Source: Ornatilinea apprima (lineage in GTDB: Bacteria; Chloroflexota; Anaerolineae; Anaerolineales; Anaerolineaceae). From it: a stretch of DNA of 64,000 nucleotides. Shown one piece after another: positions 51,356 through 59,047 of the stretch (its first letter is position 1; every line of letters starts with the position of its first letter). Below the pieces are notes generated by a model. That model did no database searches. It had not been told where the DNA came from and saw only the letters and a program-made list of their open reading frames with translations. The translations under genes were made by a program, and so were the position numbers. The stretch spans positions 1 through 64,000 of the forward strand of contig NZ_LGCL01000022.1 of assembly GCF_001306115.1 (NCBI RefSeq). The letters are read 5' to 3'.

Positions 51356-52123
51356 ATGGCAAATATTCTTGAGATTCATGATCTGCACGTAGAGGTGCGC
51401 GGCGAGCCGATTTTGCACGGGGTAGACCTGGCCGTGCCAGAAGGAGAAGTGCACGCCCTGTTGGGTCCCAACGGCAGCGGAAAAACCAGCCTGATGATGA
51501 CCATTATGGGCTTTTCGGGTTACAAGGTAACCCGCGGAAAAATCCTGTTCATGGGGCAAGACATCACCCAGGCCAGCCTGACCGAACGGGCGCGCATGGG
51601 GATTGCCGTGGCGCAGCAACGCCCGCCCACTATCCCCGGGGTGCGGCTGCGTCAGGTGGTGGAGTACTTAACCGGCAGTGACGAAGGCCACAAATCTGAG
51701 GTGGCGGCCCTGGTGGAAGCGGTGCGCGTGCGCCCGTTTATGGACCGCGAGATCAACGCTGGGCTGTCGGGCGGCGAAATCCGCCGCTCAGAGATGCTGC
51801 AGCTGCTGGCCATGCGCCCGCGCTTTGCCATGCTGGATGAGATCGACTCGGGCGTGGATGTGGAAGCCCTTGAGCTGATCGGCGCGATGGCCAACCAGCT
51901 TTTCTCGGTAGAGCATGGTCACCCGGTGCGCCGCCGCTCGGGGCTGATCATCACCCACACCGGGCAAGTGATGGAATACGTGCACGCCGACCGCGCGCAC
52001 ATCATTATGCGCGGCAAAATCTCTTGCACGGGCAACCCGGGCATTATCTTTGATATGGTCTGCGATAGCGGCTACGAAAAATGTGTGGAGTGTGTCAATC
52101 ACATTCCGGAGGTGCATCTATGA
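51356..52123 (+). CDS. sufC: Fe-S cluster assembly ATPase SufC
   Basis: A 255-residue ABC ATPase with the SufC pattern: Walker A LLGPNGSGKTSLM, the Q-loop, INAGLSGGEIRRSEMLQLLAM (signature) and FAMLDEIDSGVDVEAL (Walker B/D-loop). The C-terminus has three cysteines (CDSGYEKCVEC), not a feature of textbook SufC. It drives Fe-S assembly on the partner scaffold in the cytoplasm. The start is set at 51356 (GGAG six bases before). Its stop overlaps the next gene by four bases. Only a sufB-like partner is present: no sufD, sufS or sufU. Confidence 0.9.
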   Translation: MANILEIHDLHVEVRGEPILHGVDLAVPEGEVHALLGPNGSGKTSLMMTIMGFSGYKVTRGKILFMGQDITQASLTERARMGIAVAQQRPPTIPGVRLRQVVEYLTGSDEGHKSEVAALVEAVRVRPFMDREINAGLSGGEIRRSEMLQLLAMRPRFAMLDEIDSGVDVEALELIGAMANQLFSVEHGHPVRRRSGLIITHTGQVMEYVHADRAHIIMRGKISCTGNPGIIFDMVCDSGYEKCVECVNHIPEVHL

Positions 52124-53313
52124 GCCCCATGCTGACAGGCGGGAAAGCGATTAATTTCCAGCACTATGTTCAGCCGGCTGCGCTGGACGATCTGCCGCTG
52201 GTGAGCCTGGACGGCCTGCAGGGCAGCGATTCGGCCTCGCTGGCCGAGGTGGGCGTGATCACCAACGAAGCGCAGCGCGCCGGCTCGTTTGTGATGCGCA
52301 ATTCGCACACCCTGTGCTCGTACGCACATGTAGACGGTTTGGAAGTGCTGCCCATTCACCAGGCGCTGGAGAAATATGACTGGCTGGGAGAGAAATATTA
52401 TTGGAAGCTGGTGAAGCGCGACGCCGATGACGTTACCCGCCATGTGGCCGCGCAGAGCCAGCCGCAGGGCTTCTTCATCCGCGTGATGCCGGGGGTGAAA
52501 GTGGAACTGCCCTACCAGGCGGGTCTTTACATGGCCGAGGCCAACAGCGCGCAGACGCTGCACAATGTGGTGATTGTGGAAGAAGGCGCGGAGCTGACCC
52601 TGATCACCGGCTGCACCACCCATCAGGGCGTGGAAGAGGGCCTGCACCTGGCAGTGAGCGAGTTCTATATTGGCAAGCAGGCCACGCTGACCAACAACAT
52701 GGTGCACGCCTGGGGTCCCAAAGTGACCGTGCGCCCCAAGGCCGGCACGGCAGTGGCGGCTGGCGGCTGCTATAACAGCAATTACATTTCGCTGCGCCCC
52801 GCGGCGGATATCATCACCAACCCGGTAACCTGGCTGAACGGCGAGGGTGCCACGGCGCGTTTTCAATCCATTGTGCTGGGCGCGCCGGGCTCGTTTATTC
52901 AGAGCGGCGGCGAGGTGTACCTGAACGGGCTGAACTCCAGCACCGAGCTGATTCACCGCGCGGTGTGCACCGGCGGGCAGATCTTGCAGGAAGGCCTGCT
53001 GGTGGGCAGCAACGCCTGCCGCGCGCATATCGACTGCTCAGGCATGCTGCTGAACGCCGGGGATGAAGGCTTTATTCAGTCCAACCCGGGGCTGCGTGCC
53101 TTGAACCCCGACGCGCAGATGAGCCACGAGGCCAGCATCGGCAAGATTGCCCCCGACCAGGTGGAATACCTGATGGCGCGCGGCATCGGTGAGCGCGACG
53201 CCATTTCGATGATCATTCGCGGCTTTTTGCAGGCAGATATTGAGGGCCTGGGAGCCGAGCTGGACGCGCGCATCGCCGAGATTGCCAATCTGGCCGACCT
53301 GGCGGAAGGTTAA
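52120..53313 (+). CDS. sufB: Fe-S cluster assembly scaffold SufB/SufD family protein
   Basis: A 397-residue scaffold of the SufB/SufD superfamily, with the parallel-beta-helix core (about 150-330) and the C-terminal DEGFIQSNPGLRAL, EASIGKIAPDQVEYLMARGI block containing the typical AEIANLA end. It should bind SufC and host a nascent [4Fe-4S] cluster. With SufC it makes a minimal two-gene system like that described from archaea and anaerobic bacteria (SMS type). It starts in an ATGA overlap with sufC, preceded by GGAGG. The protein is shorter than E. coli SufB. Confidence 0.88.
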   Translation: MSPMLTGGKAINFQHYVQPAALDDLPLVSLDGLQGSDSASLAEVGVITNEAQRAGSFVMRNSHTLCSYAHVDGLEVLPIHQALEKYDWLGEKYYWKLVKRDADDVTRHVAAQSQPQGFFIRVMPGVKVELPYQAGLYMAEANSAQTLHNVVIVEEGAELTLITGCTTHQGVEEGLHLAVSEFYIGKQATLTNNMVHAWGPKVTVRPKAGTAVAAGGCYNSNYISLRPAADIITNPVTWLNGEGATARFQSIVLGAPGSFIQSGGEVYLNGLNSSTELIHRAVCTGGQILQEGLLVGSNACRAHIDCSGMLLNAGDEGFIQSNPGLRALNPDAQMSHEASIGKIAPDQVEYLMARGIGERDAISMIIRGFLQADIEGLGAELDARIAEIANLADLAEG

Positions 53314-53394
53314 CCAGCGGCGCGCTGGCGGCCTATGAAAATGAAGACAGGGCGGCGCATGCGCCGCCCTGTTTGATATGTGGCCCCAAAGCAG

Positions 53395-53793
53395 CTATGC
53401 CGCGATTTTGATTTCCTTTTCGCTTTCCCACAGGCCGTGAATGTTGCAGAACGACACGGCGTGCAGCGTGCCCGGCTTGCTGAGTTTCATCATTGCCACT
53501 ACCGAGGGTTCGGTGTAGACCGGCCCCTGGTTGGGCCCCGCAACGGCTTCGCCGTGGCCGCTGAACTCAAAGTGACCCACCTGATAGGTGAATTTCTCGC
53601 CTTCGGGGTGGAAGAAGACGGTGATGTAGCTGATGTGGTGCTCGGTGGTGTTGGGGTGGGCGATCTCTTCGCCAATGTTGACCTTGATCTCAAACGCCTG
53701 ACCCGCGACAACTGCATCGGGACAGTGGATCACCGGCGCGTGTTTTTCTTTTTTCCAATCCGCTTGTTGAATTCGTTCTCCAATACCAGACAT
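53395..53793 (-). CDS. Superoxide reductase (neelaredoxin type)
   Basis: A 132-residue single-domain enzyme. The Fe(His)4(Cys) site residues are visible: His in KHAPVIHC, the pair in TTEHHISYITVFFHPEG and Cys/His in SFCNIHGLW. There is no N-terminal rubredoxin-like domain, so this is a neelaredoxin-type (class II) enzyme. It reduces superoxide to hydrogen peroxide without making oxygen, which suits an anaerobe. AGGAGGAA precedes the ATG. It is convergent with the sufCB pair and in line with the upstream TetR regulator, 44 bases apart. Confidence 0.92.
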   Translation of the reverse strand: MSGIGERIQQADWKKEKHAPVIHCPDAVVAGQAFEIKVNIGEEIAHPNTTEHHISYITVFFHPEGEKFTYQVGHFEFSGHGEAVAGPNQGPVYTEPSVVAMMKLSKPGTLHAVSFCNIHGLWESEKEIKIAA

Positions 53794-53836
53794 TTTATTC
53801 CTCCTTTTTCCTAAATACGGTTATCCAATGGGATTT

Positions 53837-54421
53837 TCAATGGGTTTGGCGCGCCCCTTGCATAAAGAAGTTCACCAGCCAGCGCGCGCCGGCCTGGGCG
53901 TCCTGATCGAAGAGAGCCAGGCGGCCGGTGAAGGTGCTGACCAGCCCCAAGAACGACCAGGCCAGCAGTTCGGGATCATCTGAACGCAGTTCACCCTGCT
54001 GCGCGGCATTCTCCATCAAATTGGCCAGCGGCTGCAGCAGGTCTCTGGCGAAGATGGCGCGAATCTGGGTGAGATTTTCGGGGTTTTTGAAGTGCTCCAG
54101 ATCGCGCAGCATGGCCAGCCAGTTCGAATTCATTTGTTCAAGCATAATGGCGGCCAAGTTTTCCAGCCGCTGCGGGGTGGTGAGGGTTTCATCGCTGATG
54201 GCGGTATGGTAGCCATCGATCTGGCGTTTGAGCACCTGCAGGTAAAGGTTTTCTTTGCTCTGAAAGTAGTAATACAGCGTGGGCTTGGTGAGACCGCAGC
54301 GCTCGCAGAGCTCGTCCAACGATAAGCCGCGGTAACCTTTTTGCTGGAAGAGCGGCCAGGCAATATCGAGGATGAGGCGGGCGTTTTCGTTTAACGCGCC
54401 GGGGGGGGTGCAGGGTTTCAA
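53837..54421 (-). CDS. TetR/AcrR-family transcriptional regulator
   Basis: A 194-residue regulator. The N-terminal helix-turn-helix is clear (LFQQKGYRGLSLDELCERCG and LTKPTLYYYFQSKENLYLQVL), with an all-helical ligand domain after. It may control the superoxide reductase and/or the divergent flavin transporter. The start is uncertain: a TTG at 54421 gives an open frame, with promoter TTGCGT-17-TATACT (54468-54473, 54445-54450) just upstream. A leaderless GTG at 54435-54437 would join the same protein if the G8 run at 54401-54408 were one base shorter. Confidence 0.8.
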   Translation of the reverse strand: MKPCTPPGALNENARLILDIAWPLFQQKGYRGLSLDELCERCGLTKPTLYYYFQSKENLYLQVLKRQIDGYHTAISDETLTTPQRLENLAAIMLEQMNSNWLAMLRDLEHFKNPENLTQIRAIFARDLLQPLANLMENAAQQGELRSDDPELLAWSFLGLVSTFTGRLALFDQDAQAGARWLVNFFMQGARQTH

Positions 54422-54444
54422 CCGTTTGGTTCTTCACAATGACA

Positions 54445-54473
54445 AGTATATATCGAGTGCCGCGGGCACGCAA
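54445..54473 (-). promoter_or_regulatory. Promoter of the TetR gene
   Basis: On the minus strand, TTGCGT (54468-54473), 17 bases and TATACT (54445-54450). The predicted start lies near 54438. Confidence 0.55.
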
Positions 54474-54494
54474 ATTGACCGGCAAGATTGTACC

Positions 54495-54512
54495 ATGTGA
54501 TAAAAATCACAT
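54495..54512. promoter_or_regulatory. CRP-like palindrome between divergent promoters
   Basis: ATGTGA (54495-54500), six A/T bases, TCACAT (54507-54512): a perfect TGTGA-N6-TCACA site. It touches the -35 of the riboswitch promoter, so bound protein would repress it. It fits either a CRP/FNR-type site or the TetR operator. Confidence 0.6.
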
Positions 54513-54540
54513 TGACACTCCCATTAATCAAGGCTATACT
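54512..54540 (+). promoter_or_regulatory. Promoter of the flavin transport operon
   Basis: TTGACA (54512-54517), 17 bases, TATACT (54535-54540). It starts transcription about 20 bases before the FMN riboswitch. Confidence 0.75.
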
Positions 54541-54563
54541 AAGTTTTGAAAATTGAAGAACAA

Positions 54564-54688
54564 ACCTTCGGGGCAGGGTGAGGTAGAGAAATCTTCCGAT
54601 TCCCGATCGGTGGTATAACCCACGAGCGCGCCAGCGCATGATCCGGTGAAATTCCGGAGTCGACGGTATAGTCCGGACGAAAGAAGGT
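54564..54688 (+). promoter_or_regulatory. FMN riboswitch (RFN element)
   Basis: The RFN consensus is present in order: CTTCGGGGCAGGGTGAGGT, CCGATCGGTGGT, CCACGAGCGC, GATCCGGTGAAATTCCGGAG, CGACGGTATAGTCCGGA and closing GAAAGAAGG. P1 pairs CCTTC (54566-54570) with GAAGG (54683-54687). The aptamer binds FMN and should turn the downstream flavin transporter off by the terminator that follows. Confidence 0.95.
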
Positions 54689-54732
54689 CGCAGAACAGCG
54701 GAAAGCCATTTGCTGCAGCCTGTGATGAGACG

Positions 54733-54768
54733 CCCCGAAAACCATGTGTTTTCGGGGTTTGTGTTTTT
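54733..54768 (+). terminator. Riboswitch-controlled terminator
   Basis: A 10-bp stem, CCCCGAAAAC (54733-54742) and GTTTTCGGGG (54748-54757), then TTTGTGTTTTT (54758-54768). It lies between the FMN aptamer and the first transporter gene, as the expression platform. Confidence 0.9.
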
Positions 54769-54845
54769 CCGTAGAACGCGTCTCTGGCCTCTTTCTCAAC
54801 GGGCGGCCGTTTTTCCCCGGGGCCCCATCTGTAAACAGGTGCAAA

Positions 54846-55712
54846 ATGAACGAGCAAATGAGCTTACCGTGGCAAGGAAAACGCAAAGTGGAACCCATTT
54901 CTCCAGAGAAGAACCGCCTGACCATGCGCGACCTGGCGGGCAAACACAGCCCGTGGGTGATCTTGCTTTCGATTGGCATGTTTATCGGTGCCTGGCAGTT
55001 GATCACGACGTGGCGTGATTACCCGGCCTTCATTTTACCGGGGCCGCGCCTGGTGGCCGAGCGCTTCGTGCGCGCGCTGGCAGATGGCAGCCTGCTGCGC
55101 CACAGCGGCATTACCCTGCTGGAAGTGCTGCTGGGCCTGCTGGCGGGCAGCGTGAGCGCCACGGCGCTGGGCTATCTGCTGGCGAAATCGCGCCTGCTGG
55201 AGCGGCTGCTCTCACCTTATCTGGTGGCCAGCCAGGCGATTCCGATTGTGGCCATCGCGCCGCTGCTGGTGATCTGGTTTGGGCCGGGGATGGCGTCGAA
55301 AGTGCTGATTTGCGCGCTGATCGTCTTTTTCCCGGTGCTGGTTAATACGATTGTGGGCCTGCGCGCCGTGCCGGATAATCTGCGCGACCTGATGCGCTCG
55401 ATGCGCGCCACGCGCCGCCAGGTGCTGCGCTACCTGGAAATTCCGGCGGCGCTGCCGATCTTTTTGGGCGGCCTGCGCATTGGGGCCACGCTCTCGGTGA
55501 TTGGCGCGGTGGTGGGGGAATTTGTGGGTTCTGACCGCGGATTGGGATTTTTAATCAACGTCGGGCGCGGGCAGTACGATACCGCCCTGGTGTTTGTGGC
55601 CATCTTCACCCTGGTCGCGATGGCCCTGGCGCTGTATGGGCTGGTCGTTTCGCTGGAGCGGCGCCTGCTGGCCTGGAGGAATGCTTCGAACCATTTCAGG
55701 GAGACCTTATGA
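54846..55712 (+). CDS. ribX: ABC transporter permease of a flavin-type importer (RibX-like)
   Basis: A 288-residue protein of the TauC/SsuC/ThiX permease family: about six membrane helices and the EAA loop (PDNLRDLMRSMRATRRQVLR ... EIPAALPIFLGGLRIGATLS). With the FMN riboswitch ahead and a THI5-like binding protein after, it corresponds to the RibXY type flavin precursor uptake systems predicted in Chloroflexi. The ATG at 54846 has a weak ribosome site; one at 54858 is possible. Its stop overlaps the next start by four bases. The symbol rests on context. Confidence 0.82.
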   Translation: MNEQMSLPWQGKRKVEPISPEKNRLTMRDLAGKHSPWVILLSIGMFIGAWQLITTWRDYPAFILPGPRLVAERFVRALADGSLLRHSGITLLEVLLGLLAGSVSATALGYLLAKSRLLERLLSPYLVASQAIPIVAIAPLLVIWFGPGMASKVLICALIVFFPVLVNTIVGLRAVPDNLRDLMRSMRATRRQVLRYLEIPAALPIFLGGLRIGATLSVIGAVVGEFVGSDRGLGFLINVGRGQYDTALVFVAIFTLVAMALALYGLVVSLERRLLAWRNASNHFRETL

Positions 55713-56704
55713 AACAACGAATAATTTTTTCGATCGTAATAATTTCTTTGCTGCTGGCCGCCTGCGCGCCGCAAGCGCCGGCTTCCGCGCCAGCCAGCCA
55801 GGAATTGACTGCCATTCGCCTGCCGGTGGGGTACATTCCCAACGTGCAGTTCGCACCCTTGTATGTAGCCATGGAAAAGGGCTATTTCAAAGAGGCCGGG
55901 TTGGAAGTAACCCTGGACTACAGCTTTGAGACCGACGCGGTGGCGTTGGTGGGGGCCAATGAGCTGCCCTTCTCCATTGCTTCGGGCGAGCAGGTGCTGC
56001 TGGGCCGCGCTCAAGACCTGCCGGTGGTGTATGTGTATACCTGGTACGGCGAGTACCCGGTGGGAATCGCTTCGCTGGCCGAGGCGGGGATTGTGAAGCC
56101 CGAAGACCTGCGCGGGCGCAAGATCGGCACACCGGTGCTGTATGGCGCCAGCTACATCGGCTTCCGCGCCCTGCTGCAGGCCGGCGGTCTGAAAGAGAGC
56201 GATGTAACCCTGGATGTGATCGGATTCAACCAGGTGGAGGCGTTAAGCAGCGGACAGGTAGACGCGGTGGTGATCTATGTGCCTAACGAGCCGGTGCAGT
56301 TGGCCAACCAGGGCTATAAGCTGAATGTGATCCGCACCGCCGATTACCTGCCGCTGGTGGGCAACGGATTAATCACCAACGAAAAGACCATCGCCGAGAA
56401 CCCCGAGCTGGTGCGGCGCATGGCGGGCGCGCTGCAAAAAGGCGTGGCCGACACGCTGGCCGACCCGGACGCCGCCTACGAGATTTGCAAGAAATATGTG
56501 GAAAATCTGACCGAGGCGGACGAAGCCGCGCAGAAGCAGGTGCTAAAAACCTCGCTGGAATTCTACCAGACCGAGCCGCTGGGCCAATCCGCGCCTCAAG
56601 CCTGGGAGAATATGCAGAATATCTTGCTGACGATGGGCCTGCTGGCCGGCGATCAGGATTTGAGCCAGGCCTGGTCGAACGCCTTTGTAACGGAGACAAA
56701 ATGA
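55709..56704 (+). CDS. ribY: THI5/NMT1-like substrate-binding lipoprotein (RibY-like)
   Basis: A 331-residue lipoprotein with the lipobox LLAAC (Cys19). The body has the NMT1/THI5-like pattern: RLPVGYIPNVQFAPLYVAMEKGYF, GLEVTLDYSF, then DLRGRKIGTPVLYGASYIGF and the hinge GFNQVEALSSGQVDAVVIY. It would capture riboflavin or a flavin precursor outside the cell and hand it to the permease. Overlaps of ATGA type on both sides tie it to permease and ATPase. A GGGAGACC site lies before the ATG. Confidence 0.85.
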   Translation: MKQRIIFSIVIISLLLAACAPQAPASAPASQELTAIRLPVGYIPNVQFAPLYVAMEKGYFKEAGLEVTLDYSFETDAVALVGANELPFSIASGEQVLLGRAQDLPVVYVYTWYGEYPVGIASLAEAGIVKPEDLRGRKIGTPVLYGASYIGFRALLQAGGLKESDVTLDVIGFNQVEALSSGQVDAVVIYVPNEPVQLANQGYKLNVIRTADYLPLVGNGLITNEKTIAENPELVRRMAGALQKGVADTLADPDAAYEICKKYVENLTEADEAAQKQVLKTSLEFYQTEPLGQSAPQAWENMQNILLTMGLLAGDQDLSQAWSNAFVTETK

Positions 56705-57459
56705 GCCTGCCGCCCATCCTCGAAGTCCGCGATTTGAGCGTGGTGTTCCCCGACGATACCGGCGGGCTGGAGGCGCTGGAGCAAATGAGCTTGAGCGTGC
56801 AGCCGCGTGAGTTTGTGTGCCTGCTGGGGCCGAGCGGCTGCGGCAAAAGCACGCTGCTACGCGTGCTGGCCGGCTTGGTGCCGCCCACTCAGGGGAGTGT
56901 AACCTACCAGACCTGCGCGCACTGCAATCGTGAGCCGCGCATCGCTCTGGTGTTTCAGAATGCCAATCTGATGCCGTGGCGCAACGTGCTGCAAAATATT
57001 ACCCTGCCGCTGGAGATGCAGGGGGTGGAAGAGCCCAAGGCAGAGAAGATGGCGCGCGAGCTGATTTCACTGGTGGGGCTGGAAGGCTTTGAGAAGAACT
57101 GGCCGGGCGACCTTTCAGGGGGCATGGCGCAGCGCGTGGCTATCGCGCGCGCGCTGATTCAGGACCCTGACTTGCTGCTGCTGGATGAGCCGTTTGGCGC
57201 GCTGGACGCGCTGACCCGCGAGCGCATGGGAACTGAACTGCTGCACATCTGGCAGCGCAGCCGCAAGACGGTGTTGATGGTTACGCATTCCATTTCGGAG
57301 GCTTTGCTGCTTTCGGACCGCGTGCTGGTGTTCACGCCGCGGCCGGGACGCATTTGTCTGGATCTGCCGGTGGACCTGCCGCGCCCGCGCGCGGAAGAGG
57401 TGCGCTACAGCCCGCGTTTTGGAGAATTAGCGCGCGCCCTGCGCCAGGCGATTGGGTAG
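56701..57459 (+). CDS. ABC transporter ATPase of the flavin-type importer
   Basis: A 252-residue ATPase of the nitrate/taurine/THI family. Walker A LLGPSGCGKSTLLRVLAGL, the Q-loop VFQNANLMPWRNV, the signature DLSGGMAQRVAIARALIQDP, Walker B LLLLDEPFGALDALTRERM and the H-loop MVTHSISEALLLSD are all intact. It energises the RibX/RibY-like importer. The start at 56701 overlaps the RibY-like stop as ATGA, with GGAG before it; a longer in-frame extension is ignored. It has a short CxxC-bearing insert after Walker A (TCAHCNRE), which is unusual. Confidence 0.88.
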   Translation: MSLPPILEVRDLSVVFPDDTGGLEALEQMSLSVQPREFVCLLGPSGCGKSTLLRVLAGLVPPTQGSVTYQTCAHCNREPRIALVFQNANLMPWRNVLQNITLPLEMQGVEEPKAEKMARELISLVGLEGFEKNWPGDLSGGMAQRVAIARALIQDPDLLLLDEPFGALDALTRERMGTELLHIWQRSRKTVLMVTHSISEALLLSDRVLVFTPRPGRICLDLPVDLPRPRAEEVRYSPRFGELARALRQAIG

Positions 57460-57469
57460 AAACCAATCT

Positions 57470-57650
57470 TCTGTAGGGGGGAGACGGCCGTCCGCCCGAA
57501 AAAAGCGGGCGCGGAGCCGCCGTACCGGCAGCGGACACCCAATACCGGCGGGTTTCGGGCGGTTTCAAGAAAGTATTACCGTAAATCCGGTTGATCCGCC
57601 CTCGAAACCGCCCTGCAAGAGAATAGCAACCCAACAAAAACAACCCACCC
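57470..57650. repeat. Dispersed GC-rich repeat copy
   Basis: After the ATPase stop lies a member of the repeat family in inverse orientation to the 3.2-kb copies. The core CCGGCGGGTTTCGGGCGGTT (57545-57564) is followed by TTCAAGAAAGTATTACCG, and GATCCGCCCTCGAAACCGCC forms an inverted partner. No gene. Confidence 0.65.
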
Positions 57651-57694
57651 TGTCAGCGGATTGGCGCGCCTCGCGCATTGACTGCGGCAATTTG

Positions 57695-57703
57695 TGCTAA
57701 AAT
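57695..57703 (+). promoter_or_regulatory. Extended -10 promoter for the membrane gene
   Basis: TGCTAAAAT at 57695-57703 gives an extended -10 (TGn-TAAAAT). A TTGACT lies 14 bases upstream, closer than usual. The ATG at 57752 is about 42 bases beyond the expected start. Confidence 0.4.
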
Positions 57704-57751
57704 CATCTCGCTGGCGCGTGTCGCCAAAAAACTTTCCCTAAAGAGTCTGCT

Positions 57752-58975
57752 ATGAATGAGAAAAGCCGCCTGACTGTTAAAAATTACCTGCGTGTCTTCT
57801 TTGGCCTGTCGCTGCTGGAACTGCTGGCCGTGGTGGGGTTCTTCCTCTCGCTGCCCCGCGACCCGAAGAATGTGGCCTTGTTGGGTATGTCGTATTTCCG
57901 CCTGGGCGTGCTGGCCGTGTCGCTGCTGGCCCTGCTGGTGGTGCTGGTGGTTTTTCTGGTCTATGAGCTGCGGGTAACCCGCGCAGACCGCTTCGCGCGC
58001 TTTGCGGACTGGCTGCGCTCGAGCGCGATATATTCCATCGCCACGTTTTTGATTTTGAATATTCTGATGACTGCCTACCTGCTCTCCCGCTGGCTGGGTT
58101 TTGATTGGATTGCCACGGATATGCAGGTGCGCATTCGCCCGTTTTTGGGCGGCTGGCTGCTGGTGTGCGTGCAATTGCTGGCGGTGCTGCTGCTTAGCCG
58201 CCGCGCGCTGCGCGAGGTGGAGCAAAATGGTCGCGGCGGATGGGAGCACTTCACGGCCCAGGGCTGGCCGATATTTCGCGGGCTGCTGGTGTTTATTGCC
58301 GAGCTGTATGTGCTTTCGGTGATCGGGCAGTTGTTCCGCTTCTTCACCCCCTACCGCGAGATGCTGGACTTTGCCATCCACGAATTTCACCTGGACAACG
58401 AAAAGAACCTGCCCACCTTCTTCTCGATGGGATTGATGGCTATTTCGGTGCTGCTGATGATCTACCTGGGCGTGCGCGCGATCACGCGGCGCGAGAAGTT
58501 TGCCTTCCATTGGTTTTTCATGGCGGCCATGTTCATCTTCCTGGCGGTGGATGAGTATAAAGAGCTGCATGAGCAATTGGGGGTGATCATCCGCGATACG
58601 GTGAAAGTTCAGCTAACCGGCTTCTTAAACTTTGCCTGGTACCTGCCAGTGATTCCGATTTTGCTGCTTCTGCTGCTGGCATACCTGCCCTTCCTGCGCG
58701 ATATGAGCCCGAAACAGCGCAAGCGCATCTTAATCGGCGGAATTGTATTCCTGTTTGGCGCGATTGGGCTGGAAAGCCTGGGATCCAAGCTGCTGACGGA
58801 TGGGCTGGCGAACTACTTCCAGTATGTGATGCTGGCGAATGTGGAAGAAGCCGTGGAGCTGACCGGCCTTTCCATCTACATCGCCGCCCTGCTGCAGATC
58901 ATTCATGAAAAAATTCTGGACCAGCACGCGGCCAAAGCCATTGAGCGGCGGGTGGAAGACCTGTCGAAGGTGTAG
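57752..58975 (+). CDS. Polytopic membrane protein, function unknown
   Basis: A 407-residue protein with about nine membrane helices. I recognise no family. A Glu/His-rich stretch at about 205-225 (EMLDFAIHEFHLDNEKN) and a second, VDEYKELHEQLG, near 270 lie between helices and could bind metal or haem; the C-terminus is a charged helix (AKAIERRVEDLSKV). Such patterns suggest a membrane oxidoreductase- or sensor-like protein without proof. It has its own extended -10 and a bidirectional terminator that it shares with convergent holB. Confidence 0.55.
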   Translation: MNEKSRLTVKNYLRVFFGLSLLELLAVVGFFLSLPRDPKNVALLGMSYFRLGVLAVSLLALLVVLVVFLVYELRVTRADRFARFADWLRSSAIYSIATFLILNILMTAYLLSRWLGFDWIATDMQVRIRPFLGGWLLVCVQLLAVLLLSRRALREVEQNGRGGWEHFTAQGWPIFRGLLVFIAELYVLSVIGQLFRFFTPYREMLDFAIHEFHLDNEKNLPTFFSMGLMAISVLLMIYLGVRAITRREKFAFHWFFMAAMFIFLAVDEYKELHEQLGVIIRDTVKVQLTGFLNFAWYLPVIPILLLLLLAYLPFLRDMSPKQRKRILIGGIVFLFGAIGLESLGSKLLTDGLANYFQYVMLANVEEAVELTGLSIYIAALLQIIHEKILDQHAAKAIERRVEDLSKV

Positions 58976-58997
58976 CAGGCTGATGGAGTTGAAATGA

Positions 58998-59038
58998 TAA
59001 AAAACCCGCTTCCGTGGTGGAGGCGGGTTTTCTGTTTT
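58998..59038. terminator. Bidirectional terminator
   Basis: AAACCCGCTTCC (59002-59013) pairs with GGAGGCGGGTTT (59019-59030; one G-T pair), flanked by A on the left and T on the right. It serves the membrane gene and holB, which converge here. Confidence 0.85.
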
Positions 59039-59047
59039 GGATGGGGA

